Positions 32,424-39,670 of a stretch of 56,933 bases of DNA are shown here, piece by piece. The notes under the pieces were generated by a model that worked only from the letters and a program-made list of their open reading frames with translations, made no database searches and was not told where the DNA came from. This DNA is from Nocardiopsis endophytica (GTDB taxonomy: Bacteria; Actinomycetota; Actinomycetes; Streptosporangiales; Streptosporangiaceae): NCBI RefSeq assembly GCF_027706725.1, contig NZ_JAQFWQ010000012.1, positions 1 to 56,933 of the forward strand, in the 5' to 3' direction. Within the stretch, counting starts at the first letter, position 1, and each line of letters starts with the position of its first letter. Made by a program: the position numbers and the translations under genes.

Positions 32424-32429
32424 TACGGT
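32424..32429 (+). promoter_or_regulatory. Candidate -10 of the leaderless VOC gene
   Basis: TACGGT (TANNNT) ends 6 nt before ATG 32436, with no ribosome site, consistent with a leaderless transcript. Confidence 0.5.
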
Positions 32430-32435
32430 CGCCCC

Positions 32436-32876
32436 ATGGCGATTCAGAGGATGGACCACGTCAGCATCGTCGTCGGCGACATCGAGGCGGCCACGGCGTA
32501 CTTCGTCGAGCTGGGCATGGAGGTCGAGGGGGCGATGCCCATCGACGCCGAGTGGGCGGGCCGCGTCGTCGGGATCGAGGGCATGCGGTCGGAGGTCACC
32601 ATGCTGCGGACCCCCGACGGCAACGGGAAGATCGAGCTGGCGCGGTACCGCGCCCCGGAGGCGGCCGTCCCCGAGCCGGGGCCCTCGCAGCCGAACGTGA
32701 TCGGGATGCGCACCGTCATGTTCGCCGTCGACGACATCGAGGACACCGTGGAGCGCCTGCGCGGCCACGGGGGCGAGCTCGTGGGCGAGATCGCCGACTT
32801 CGAGGACGTCTACCGCCTCTGCTACATGACCGGCCCCGAGGGCGTCATCATCGCTCTGGCCCAGGAGCTCAGGTGA
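32436..32876 (+). CDS. VOC-superfamily (glyoxalase-like) protein
   Basis: A 146-aa metal-binding-fold protein. The first beta-alpha-beta-beta-beta module begins MDHVSIVVGDIEAATAYFVE (His8 as possible metal ligand) with IELARYR. The second has RTVMFAVDDIEDTVERLRGH and ends YRLCYMTGPEGVIIALAQEL with a Glu near the C-terminus. These proteins include glyoxalases, thiol transferases conferring antibiotic resistance, and lyases; the substrate cannot be named. It overlaps the 3' end of the convergent MerR gene by 8 bp. Confidence 0.88.
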   Translation: MAIQRMDHVSIVVGDIEAATAYFVELGMEVEGAMPIDAEWAGRVVGIEGMRSEVTMLRTPDGNGKIELARYRAPEAAVPEPGPSQPNVIGMRTVMFAVDDIEDTVERLRGHGGELVGEIADFEDVYRLCYMTGPEGVIIALAQELR

Positions 32877-33285
32877 GCGCGGCCGGACGGGGGCCCACGT
32901 CGGAGTCCGGTCCTCCGTCCCCTCCGCCGTAGGCGATCACCGCGTCCAGGTAGTCGTCGATCGCGTCCCGGTTGCGGGTCAGGAACCGGATCCGCTCGGT
33001 CATCCGGTCCCGCTCGTGGCGCAGTGTCGCGAGCATCTCGGGGGTGGCGTCGGGGAAGTAGATGGTCCGCGGCTTGTCGAGGCAGGGCAGGATCTGCCTG
33101 ATGATCCTGGTCGGCAGCCCCGCGTCGAGCAGCCCCCTGATCTGCAGGACCCGGTCGACGAAGCGCTCGTCGTACTCCCGGTAGCCGTTGGGGGCGCGAT
33201 CCGCGGCGATCAGCCCCTGCTCCTCGTAGTAGCGCAGCAGTCGGCGCGACGTCGAGGTGCGCCGCGACAGCTCTCCGATCCGCAT
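32869..33285 (-). CDS. MerR-family regulator
   Basis: A 138-aa MerR regulator. The N-terminal winged helix is textbook: MRIGELSRRTSTSRRLLRYY, EEQGLI, NGYREYDERFVDRVLQIRGL. A dimerisation helix (ATLRHERDRMTERIRFLTRN) and a short acidic tail follow. A single Cys (ILPCLDKP) argues against metal sensing. ATG 33285 follows AAGGGGGGAC. A perfect palindrome at 33301-33314 lies in the divergent region with the polysaccharide deacetylase gene, which is the likely target along with itself. Confidence 0.9.
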   Translation of the reverse strand: MRIGELSRRTSTSRRLLRYYEEQGLIAADRAPNGYREYDERFVDRVLQIRGLLDAGLPTRIIRQILPCLDKPRTIYFPDATPEMLATLRHERDRMTERIRFLTRNRDAIDDYLDAVIAYGGGDGGPDSDVGPRPAALT

Positions 33286-33293
33286 GTCCCCCC

Positions 33294-33331
33294 TTGACCT
33301 TCACACATGTGTGAGGGTTCGAGGGTAGTCC
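33294..33331. promoter_or_regulatory. MerR operator/promoter region
   Basis: TTGACC (33294-33299) is followed by the perfect 14-bp palindrome TCACACATGTGTGA (33301-33314), the placement used by MerR-activated promoters. TAGTCC at 33326 is too far for a standard -10, so the exact -10 is unclear. Confidence 0.6.
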
Positions 33332-33369
33332 CCGAAAGCAGCGACGCCCGCATTGCGAGGGGATCCGAG

Positions 33370-34239
33370 ATGGACCAGCAGCTCTTCGACTACAGCCCCA
33401 TCACCGAGCGGGAACCGCTCCAGTGGCCCGGGGGTGCCCGGGTGGCGTTCTACGTCGGACTGAACATCGAGCACTACCCGGTCGACGCCCCTTCGACCAG
33501 CACCTTCCCGGGGACCGCGCACCTGGTGCCGGACCCGCTGAACTACGGCTGGCGCGACTACGGCCCCCGGGTGGGGTTCTGGCGCCTGCTCGGTGCCCTG
33601 GACCGGCACGGCATCCGTGCCAGCGCGCTGCTGAACTCCGAGGCCGCCGTGCACTACCCGCAGATCATCGAGGCGGGGCGGGAGCGCGACTGGGCCTGGC
33701 TCGCCCACGGCAGGAACAACGCCGTCTTCCAGCAGGATGTGGACCCCGGCGAGGAGCGCGCCTACCTGGCCGAGGTGGTCGGCACCATCGAGAGGGCCAC
33801 CGGGCGGCGGCCCCGCGGGTGGATGGGGCCGGCGCTCACCGAGTCCTTCCGGACGCCGGGGCTGCTGGCCGAGCTCGGCCTGGACTACGTGCTCGACTGG
33901 ACCAACGATGACCGGCCCTACCGGCTGAAGGTGCCCGGGATGCTGAGCGTGCCGTACTCGGTGGAGCTCAACGACATCGGCCTGTTCCTCGGCAAGAGCC
34001 TGAGCGGCCCGGACTTCGTCCGGATCGTCGAGGACCAGGTGGACCAGCTCTACGAGGACGCCGCCGACGGCGGGCGGGTCATGGCGCTGGCGCTGCACCC
34101 GTTCGTCATCGGGCAGGCGTTCCGGCACAAGTACCTCGACCGGGCCCTGGAGTACGTGGCCAACCACCCCGGGGTGTGGCTGACCACCAGCGACGAGATC
34201 GCCGACCACTACACACGGACGGTGCCGTCGGGCGGGTGA
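33370..34239 (+). CDS. Polysaccharide deacetylase-family protein (PuuE/allantoinase-like subgroup)
   Basis: A 289-aa NodB-fold hydrolase without a signal peptide, so probably cytosolic. Features of the PuuE-like subgroup are visible: ARVAFYVGLNIEHYPVD at the first strand, RDYGPRVGFWRLLGALDRHG, SALLNSEAAVHYPQIIEAG, LDYVLDWTNDDRPY and LALHPFVIGQAFRHKYLD. Such enzymes hydrolyse linear or cyclic amides (allantoin, cyclic imides) rather than chitin. ATG 33370 follows AGGGG; the frame extends to 33307 without a better start. It is divergent from the MerR gene and probably under its control. Confidence 0.82.
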   Translation: MDQQLFDYSPITEREPLQWPGGARVAFYVGLNIEHYPVDAPSTSTFPGTAHLVPDPLNYGWRDYGPRVGFWRLLGALDRHGIRASALLNSEAAVHYPQIIEAGRERDWAWLAHGRNNAVFQQDVDPGEERAYLAEVVGTIERATGRRPRGWMGPALTESFRTPGLLAELGLDYVLDWTNDDRPYRLKVPGMLSVPYSVELNDIGLFLGKSLSGPDFVRIVEDQVDQLYEDAADGGRVMALALHPFVIGQAFRHKYLDRALEYVANHPGVWLTTSDEIADHYTRTVPSGG

Positions 34240-34360
34240 CGCGCCGGAGCGCGGGCCGGTGCGGGCCGTCGGCGGCGGTACAGTCCATCAGCGGGCCCAG
34301 GACGCGGCCCGCGCCTTTCCCCCGCCGACCGTTCCCGTCGACCCCGCCGGAGAGACCGCC

Positions 34361-36025
34361 ATGTCCGCGCTCCGCCGCCTCGCGCCGCTCGGTGCGGGCC
34401 TGCTGCTGTTGACCACCGCCTGCACCTCCGGGGGCGACGGGCCCGGGGACGGCGGCGGGTCGGCGCCCCCGGCCACCGACGCCGAGGCGGCCGAGCGCGC
34501 CGAGTCCGTGCTGGGGGAGATGTCCCTGGACGACCAGGTGGGGCAGCTGTTCGTGCTCAACGCCGCGGGCACCACGCCGGACGAGAACGCCCGGGCCATC
34601 GCCGACCACCGGCCCGGCGGGCTGATCTACTTCCCGGAGAACCTGGGCTCCCCGGCCGAGATCGCCGAGCTGTCCAACGGGCTGCAGGAGACGGCCGCCG
34701 CGGAGGGGGCCGGGGTGCCCCTGATGATCGGCGTCGACCAGGAGCAGGGCATGGTGGCCCGGCTGGAGGAGGGCACCCGCTTCCCCGACGCCATGGCGGT
34801 CGGCGCGACCCGGGACACCGGGCAGGCCGAGGCGCTGGCCTCGGCCACCGCCGCCGAGCTGGCGGCGGTGGGCATCAATCTGGACTACGCGCCGGTCGCC
34901 GACGTGAACACGAACGCCGACAACCCGGTGATCGGCATCCGCTCGTTCGGGGCCGACCCGGGGCTGGTCGGGCAGATGGCGTCGGCCGAGGCGGGGGCGT
35001 TCGCCGACGGCGGCGTGGTGCCGGTGGTCAAGCACTTCCCCGGGCACGGGGACACCGGCACCGACAGCCACACCGGCCTGCCCGTCATCGAGAAGGACCG
35101 GGCCGACTGGGAGCGCGACGACCTGCCGCCCGTCGCCGACGCGGTGGAGGCCGGGGCCGACGCGATCATGACCGCGCACGTGGTCATGCCCGCGCTCGAC
35201 GACTCGGGTGAGCCGGCCACGCTCTCGCCGAAGGTCATCGACGGGGTGCTCCGCGACGAGCTGGGCTACGACGGGGTGGTCACCACGGACGCCCTCAACA
35301 TGGAGGGCGTGCGGCAGACCCACGACGACGGGGAGGTCGCGGTCCGGGCGGTCGAGGCCGGGGCCGACCAGCTGCTGATGCCGCCGGACCCGCAGGCGGC
35401 GTTCTCCGCGGTGCGCTCGGCGGTGGACGAGGGGCGGATCAGCGAGGACCGGCTGGACGAGTCGGTGCGCCGGATCCTGGAGCTGAAGGCCAAGCGGGGC
35501 ATCCTCGACGCCGGGCCGGTCGACGCGGGCAAGGCGGCGGAGGTGTTCTCCTCCGACGACACCGCCCAGGCCGCCCAGGACCTCGCCGACGCGTCGGTGA
35601 CGATGCTGCGCAACGAGGGCGGCGTGCTGCCGGTGGACGAGGGGGCGCAGGTCGCAGTGCAGGGCGCCGGGGCCGAGGAGATCTCGGCGGCGCTGGAGGA
35701 CCTGGGCGTGCGGACCACCGGTTCGGCGTCCGGTGCGGACCTGGTGGTGGTCGGCACGAACGGGGCGCGCGGCGACGCCGAGCAGCGCCGGGCCGTCGAG
35801 AAGGCGGCGTCCGGGGGAGCGCCGGTGGCCGTGGTGGCCCAGGGGACGCCGTACGACCTGCAGGCGCTTCCGGACGTCGACGCGTACCTGGCGGTGTACT
35901 CGTCGGTCCCGGTGTCCCGGACGGCGGCGGCCCGCGCCATCGCCGGAGAGGTGGACCCGAAGGGGAAGCTGCCGGTCCCGATCCCGGAGACGGGGATGGA
36001 GTACGGCGACGGCCTGTCGTACTGA
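34361..36025 (+). CDS. Glycoside hydrolase family 3 lipoprotein, NagZ-like beta-N-acetylhexosaminidase
   Basis: A 554-aa exported lipoprotein. The signal peptide ends in the lipobox LTTAC (Cys21). The GH3 barrel has MSLDDQVGQLFVLNA, GVDQEQGMVARLEEGTRFPD, ADVNTNADNPVIGIRSFG, the NagZ-type His/Asp loop VKHFPGHGDTGTDSHTGLP, and the nucleophile Asp in VVTTDALNMEGV. A C-terminal alpha/beta domain follows. It probably releases GlcNAc from peptidoglycan or chitin fragments at the cell surface, which the neighbouring PTS could import. ATG 34361 follows GGAGAG. Confidence 0.92.
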   Translation: MSALRRLAPLGAGLLLLTTACTSGGDGPGDGGGSAPPATDAEAAERAESVLGEMSLDDQVGQLFVLNAAGTTPDENARAIADHRPGGLIYFPENLGSPAEIAELSNGLQETAAAEGAGVPLMIGVDQEQGMVARLEEGTRFPDAMAVGATRDTGQAEALASATAAELAAVGINLDYAPVADVNTNADNPVIGIRSFGADPGLVGQMASAEAGAFADGGVVPVVKHFPGHGDTGTDSHTGLPVIEKDRADWERDDLPPVADAVEAGADAIMTAHVVMPALDDSGEPATLSPKVIDGVLRDELGYDGVVTTDALNMEGVRQTHDDGEVAVRAVEAGADQLLMPPDPQAAFSAVRSAVDEGRISEDRLDESVRRILELKAKRGILDAGPVDAGKAAEVFSSDDTAQAAQDLADASVTMLRNEGGVLPVDEGAQVAVQGAGAEEISAALEDLGVRTTGSASGADLVVVGTNGARGDAEQRRAVEKAASGGAPVAVVAQGTPYDLQALPDVDAYLAVYSSVPVSRTAAARAIAGEVDPKGKLPVPIPETGMEYGDGLSY

Positions 36026-36040
36026 GCCCGCGCCCCTGCC

Positions 36041-36102
36041 GTTGATCTCGGGGAACTCGGGGTAAAAACGGACACCATAGGCCCGACTTCCCCGAGATCA
36101 AC
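36041..36102. repeat. Long hairpin, REP-like element copy 2 and likely bidirectional terminator
   Basis: A 14-bp perfect inverted repeat (GTTGATCTCGGGGA at 36041-36054, complement at 36089-36102) extends inward by about six more pairs around one mismatch, with a loop containing GTAAAAACGG. It fills the gap between the convergent GH3 and acyl-CoA dehydrogenase genes. The stem core GATCTCG and AAAAC loop match the element at 5-70. Confidence 0.8.
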
Positions 36103-36107
36103 AAGCG

Positions 36108-37304
36108 TTAGGAGCGCTTCTTCAGCTCCCGCTTCGCCAGCGAGCGCAGGTGGACCTCGTCGGGGCCGTCGAAGATGCGCATCGCCCTGGTGTGCGCGTA
36201 CATCAGGGCCAGCGGGACGTCGTCGCTCACGCCGGCGCCGCCGTGCACCTGGATGGCGCGGTCGACGGTCTCCAGTGCGGCGCGGGGCGCGGCGACCTTG
36301 ATGGCCGCGATCTCGTTGCGGGCCTCCTTGGTGCCGTACTCGTCGATCAGCCAGGCGGTCTTCATGACGAGCAGCCGCGCCTGGTCGATGGCCAGCCGCG
36401 ACTCGGCGATCTGCTGCTGCACCACGCCCTGTTCGGCCAGCGGGGCGCCGAAGGCCACGCGGTTCTTCGCGCGGTCGACCATCAGCTCCAGCGCGCGCTC
36501 GGCCACGCCCAGCGCCCGCATGCAGTGGTGGACGCGGCCGGGGCCGAGCCGGGCCTGGGCGATCATGAAGCCGTCGCCCTCCCCGGAGATGAGGTTCTCG
36601 GCGGGCACCCGCACGTCGGTGAACCGGATCTCGCAGTGGCCCTCCTGGTCCTGGTAGCCGAAGACCGGGAGGGCGCGCACGATCTCCACGCCCGGGGTGT
36701 CCCGGGGCACCAGGATCATGGACTGCTGCCGGTGCACCGGGCCGTCCGGGTCGGTCTTGCCCATGAGGATGAAGACCTCGCAGCGCGGGTCGGCGGCGCC
36801 GCTGATCCACCACTTGCGGCCGTTGACCACGTAGGAGTCGCCGTCGCGCACGATCGACGTGGCGATGTTGGTGGCGTCGGAGGAGGCCACGTCGGGCTCG
36901 GTCATCGCGAAGGCGGACCGGATCCGGCCGTCCAGCAGCGGCTCCAGCCACCGCTCCTTCTGCGCGGGGGTGCCGAACATGTGCAGCACCTCCATGTTGC
37001 CGGTGTCGGGCGCCGAGCAGTTCAGCGCCTGCGGGGCCAGGGGGGAGCGGCCGGTCACCTCGGCGAGCGGGGCGTACTCGGAGACGCTCAGCCCGCCCAC
37101 GTCGGGCAGGAAGAGGTTCCACAGGCCGCGCTTGCGCGCCTGAGCCTTCAGCTCCTCCATGACCGGGGGGAGGCGGTGGTCGTCGGGGCCGGCCTCGGCG
37201 CGCCAGCGCCGGTACTCGGGCTCGGCGGGGTAGACGCAGTCGTCCATGAACTCTTCGAGGCGGGCCAGGTGGTCGCGGGCCTTGGGGCTGAGTCCGAAGT
37301 CCAT
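36108..37304 (-). CDS. Acyl-CoA dehydrogenase (ACAD10/11-like)
   Basis: A 398-aa flavoenzyme oxidising acyl-CoA thioesters. The FAD-binding strands FAMTEPDVASSDATNI and GRKWWISGAADPRC, the LGVAERALELMVDRAKNRVA helix and IQVHGGAGVSDDVPLA near the C-terminus are typical. The family's usual catalytic Glu motif (YEGT) reads RIFDGPDEVH, with Asp, as in ACAD10/11-type enzymes. The adjoining divergent HAD gene mirrors the HAD-ACAD domain pairing of human ACAD10. ATG 37304 is near a TetR-type palindrome at 37325. Confidence 0.92.
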   Translation of the reverse strand: MDFGLSPKARDHLARLEEFMDDCVYPAEPEYRRWRAEAGPDDHRLPPVMEELKAQARKRGLWNLFLPDVGGLSVSEYAPLAEVTGRSPLAPQALNCSAPDTGNMEVLHMFGTPAQKERWLEPLLDGRIRSAFAMTEPDVASSDATNIATSIVRDGDSYVVNGRKWWISGAADPRCEVFILMGKTDPDGPVHRQQSMILVPRDTPGVEIVRALPVFGYQDQEGHCEIRFTDVRVPAENLISGEGDGFMIAQARLGPGRVHHCMRALGVAERALELMVDRAKNRVAFGAPLAEQGVVQQQIAESRLAIDQARLLVMKTAWLIDEYGTKEARNEIAAIKVAAPRAALETVDRAIQVHGGAGVSDDVPLALMYAHTRAMRIFDGPDEVHLRSLAKRELKKRS

Positions 37305-37324
37305 GGTGTCGAGTATGCCACTTC

Positions 37325-37338
37325 ACCGACCGGTCGGT
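37325..37338. promoter_or_regulatory. TetR-type operator
   Basis: ACCGACCGGTCGGT is a perfect 14-bp palindrome of the form bound by actinobacterial TetR regulators of fatty-acid genes. It is 20 bp before the acyl-CoA dehydrogenase start and 115 bp before the HAD gene. No tetR gene is in this window. Confidence 0.65.
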
Positions 37339-37453
37339 ATCTTCCGGTGGCGGACGATTTTCCCGGGGCGGGGGAAGGGTTCGCGGGCGGCCGGCGGGGA
37401 AGAATGCCGGTCCCCCGGTACCGCCGACCCCCGGGGGCGGAGGAGGCGATCGC

Positions 37454-38116
37454 ATGCCCCACGCGCTGCGCGGCATCATCACCGACTGGGGCGGGGTGCT
37501 GACCGACCCGCTGGGCCCCACCATCGACGCATGGCTGGCGGCCGACCGCATCGACCGCGACCACTACGGCGCCGTCATGCGGGAGTGGTTCGCCGGGCTG
37601 CGGGAGACCGAGGGCGGCGGCAACGCCATCCACGCCCTGGAGCGGGGCGAGCTCCCCGTCGCCGAGTTCGAGCGGACCCTGGCCGCCGAACTGCGCCTGG
37701 TGGACGGCGGCCCGGTCCCCGCGGAAGGGCTCATCGCCCGGATGTTCTCGGCCTTCCACCCCGTGGACGAGATGTACGAGGTGCTGGGCCTGGCCCGCGG
37801 CCGGGGCGTGCGGACCGCGCTGCTGTCGAACTCGTGGGGCAACGGCTACCCGCGCGAGCGGTTCGCCGAAGTCTTCGACGCGGTGGTGATCTCGGGCGAG
37901 GTGGGCATGCGCAAGCCCGAACCGGAGATCTTCCACCTGGCCGCCGAACGTGCGGGCCTGGAGCCGCGGGAGTGCGTGTTCATCGACGACCTGGAGCACA
38001 ACGTCGCGGCCGCGATCGAGCTCGGGATGACCGGCATCCTGCACACCGACGTGGCGACCACCCGCGACCTCCTGGCCGAGGCCTTCGGAGCGGACCTCCA
38101 CCCCGCGAGGACCTGA
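37454..38116 (+). CDS. HAD-family hydrolase (epoxide-hydrolase N-terminal-like subgroup)
   Basis: A 220-aa HAD protein. Motif I reads GIITDWGGVLTD: the nucleophile Asp is present but the second Asp is Gly, as in the FDxGGV subgroup related to epoxide-hydrolase N-domains and ACAD10. Motif II is TALLSNSWG, motif III GMRKPEPEIFHLAAER, and motif IV VFIDDLEHNVAAA. It is divergent from the acyl-CoA dehydrogenase with a shared TetR-type operator, suggesting a joint role in degrading an unusual acyl substrate. ATG 37454 follows GGAGGAGG. Confidence 0.88.
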   Translation: MPHALRGIITDWGGVLTDPLGPTIDAWLAADRIDRDHYGAVMREWFAGLRETEGGGNAIHALERGELPVAEFERTLAAELRLVDGGPVPAEGLIARMFSAFHPVDEMYEVLGLARGRGVRTALLSNSWGNGYPRERFAEVFDAVVISGEVGMRKPEPEIFHLAAERAGLEPRECVFIDDLEHNVAAAIELGMTGILHTDVATTRDLLAEAFGADLHPART

Positions 38117-38230
38117 CCCGGGCGCGTCTCGGGGTGGTTTCGGGTGTCCCGGAGGCCCGGGGGTGAACCGCTCTCATCGGGGAGGTGTCAGGGGGTATGC
38201 CCGGCATCTCCCCGCTGCGGACTGCGGAGT

Positions 38231-38271
38231 TGTCTATATGGCTAGCCGTGTTGTGCCTAGTAACATAGACA
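38231..38271 (+). promoter_or_regulatory. hicAB promoter and inverted half-sites
   Basis: TGTCTAT (38231-38237) and ATAGACA (38265-38271) form an inverted repeat spaced by 27 bp. TAACAT (38261-38266) is a TANNNT -10 that overlaps the second arm. HicB, which carries a helix-turn-helix, could bind here to repress its own operon. Confidence 0.5.
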
Positions 38272-38278
38272 CGTCTCT

Positions 38279-38470
38279 ATGAAGCAGCGGAAGCTACTGG
38301 AGACACTGCGCAAGGCGGCGGCGGACAAGGGGGCGACGCTGGTGTTCGTGCGGCACGGCGGTCGACACGACATCTACAGCGTCAGCGGCTTCCGGTTCGC
38401 CATACCCCGCCATGCCGACATCGCGGAACCCACTGCCCGCCGGATCATCAAGGAGGTCGAGGACCTGTGA
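38279..38470 (+). CDS. hicA: HicA-type mRNA interferase toxin
   Basis: A 63-aa HicA toxin with the dsRBD-like fold: KLLETLRKAAADKGATLVFV, then RHGGRHDIYSV holding the catalytic His, then FAIPRHADIAEPTARRIIKE. HicA cleaves mRNAs and is neutralised by HicB encoded immediately downstream. ATG 38279 has little ribosome site and sits 12 nt after a -10-like TAACAT, suggesting a near-leaderless message. It overlaps hicB by four bases (GTGA). Confidence 0.88.
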   Translation: MKQRKLLETLRKAAADKGATLVFVRHGGRHDIYSVSGFRFAIPRHADIAEPTARRIIKEVEDL

Positions 38471-38937
38471 AGACCTACCGGGCCCAGTGTGAGAAGGACG
38501 GTCGTCACTGGCTTGTCGACGTTCCCGAACTCCGTGTCCACACCTTCGGACGGGACCTCGACGACGCGAGGGAGATGGCTCGCGACGCGATCGCAGGCGT
38601 TCTCGACCTTCCGATCACGGACGTCGAGGTCGAATTGGAGATCACGGCAGTCGCCGACGAGCTGGCACGGCTGGAGCGGGCGCGTGCCGAGCGGGAGCGG
38701 GCCGCGGCCGAGGAGGGGCAGGCCATGAGGGCGGCCATCGAGGCCCTCGTGACCCAAGGCGCGTCGCAGCGCGATGCGGCCCGGATGCTCGGCATCTCGC
38801 ACCAGCGTGTCTCACAGCTCCGTGCGGCGGCCCAGAAGGCCAGGCACGCCGGGGGCCGTGTGCACAACAGCGGGGCCGTTCGTTCCTCCACAGGCGAAGG
38901 CCGTTCCTCTTCCTCGCCGAGGCGGGCGGCCGGGTAG
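38467..38937 (+). CDS. hicB: HicB-type antitoxin with C-terminal helix-turn-helix
   Basis: A 156-aa antitoxin. Residues 1-60 form the partly degraded RNase H-like HicB fold (YRAQCEKDGRHWLVDVPELR, DLDDAREMARDAI). A charged coil (about 62-88) leads to a helix-turn-helix (QGASQRDAARMLGISHQRVS), and the tail is Ser/Arg-rich. It should bind HicA and repress the operon. Its N-terminal domain is of the type found in HicB of free-living actinomycetes. Confidence 0.85.
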   Translation: MKTYRAQCEKDGRHWLVDVPELRVHTFGRDLDDAREMARDAIAGVLDLPITDVEVELEITAVADELARLERARAERERAAAEEGQAMRAAIEALVTQGASQRDAARMLGISHQRVSQLRAAAQKARHAGGRVHNSGAVRSSTGEGRSSSSPRRAAG

Positions 38938-39003
38938 GGACGTCGTCCACAGGTCGGCCTGTCCCCGGGCTGTCCAGGGGGTGGGTTTTGGCAGACTTCT
39001 CCC

Positions 39004-39456
39004 ATGCGCATCTACCTGCCGTGCACGCTGCCCGTCCTCGCCGAGATCCTGGCCGAGGGGCGGGTCGGGGGCGAGCCGCTGACCGCGTTCGCCGTCACCG
39101 GCGCCCTGCGGGCCACCGGGGGCGACGACGAGGAGCTGGAGTACGAGGCCATGCTCTCGGCCGGTGACGCCTCCCTGCGCCTGCTGGCCGCCGACCCCGG
39201 CGCGCCCCGGCGGCGCGTCGTGCTCGCCGCCGACATGCCCGAGGCCGCGATCACTGAGGACGCCGACCTGGGCGGCCCCGCGGCGGTGCGGGTCGACGGG
39301 TCGGTGCCGTACAAGAAGCTGGCGTCCGCGCACGTGGACGACGCCGGAGCCGAAGAGGGCATCGGCCGTGCCGTCGCCGACCCCGAGGCCGGGCACCAGG
39401 ACGACCACGACCTGATGTGGTACGCGGTCCAGGAGCTGAAGTACCTGGTGGAGTAG
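39004..39456 (+). CDS. DUF6912-like protein of unknown function
   Basis: A 150-aa protein starting MRIYLPCTLPVLAEILAEG and containing RRRVVLAADMPEAAI, VPYKKLASAHVDDAGAEE and a C-terminal DHDLMWYAVQEL. This matches a widespread actinobacterial protein family (I believe DUF6912) often found near secA. No catalytic motif is visible, and it has no signal or membrane segment. The start ATG lacks a clear ribosome site. Confidence 0.75.
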   Translation: MRIYLPCTLPVLAEILAEGRVGGEPLTAFAVTGALRATGGDDEELEYEAMLSAGDASLRLLAADPGAPRRRVVLAADMPEAAITEDADLGGPAAVRVDGSVPYKKLASAHVDDAGAEEGIGRAVADPEAGHQDDHDLMWYAVQELKYLVE

Positions 39457-39608
39457 GGGCCCGTAGCGGGCGTGCCCTACCCGCCGATCTCGGTGGGGTC
39501 TTCGATGGACAGCGGGGCGGGGTGGGGCATGCGGATATCGCTCCAGGGGGGGACGGCGGGGCGGAGCGGAGCGCGGGCGTCTCCTGTCGGTGTCCGACGC
39601 TACTCAGT

Positions 39609-39634
39609 GCAGCGCGGTTCGAACAACGCGCTGC
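39609..39634. terminator. Hairpin between convergent genes
   Basis: GCAGCGCG (39609-39616) and its complement (39627-39634) flank a 10-nt loop that itself contains the palindrome GTTCGAAC. It lies between the DUF6912-like gene and the MerR-VOC gene. The remaining 39457-39608 holds nothing I can identify. Confidence 0.5.
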
Positions 39635-39670
39635 GGCCCCGCCGCCTCCCCGGGGGTTCCGGTTAGGCCT

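Noticed and set aside
39609-39634. tRNA-like T-arm (GTTCGAAC) sequence
   Set aside because: No acceptor, D or anticodon arms surround it; it is the loop of a simple hairpin between convergent genes.
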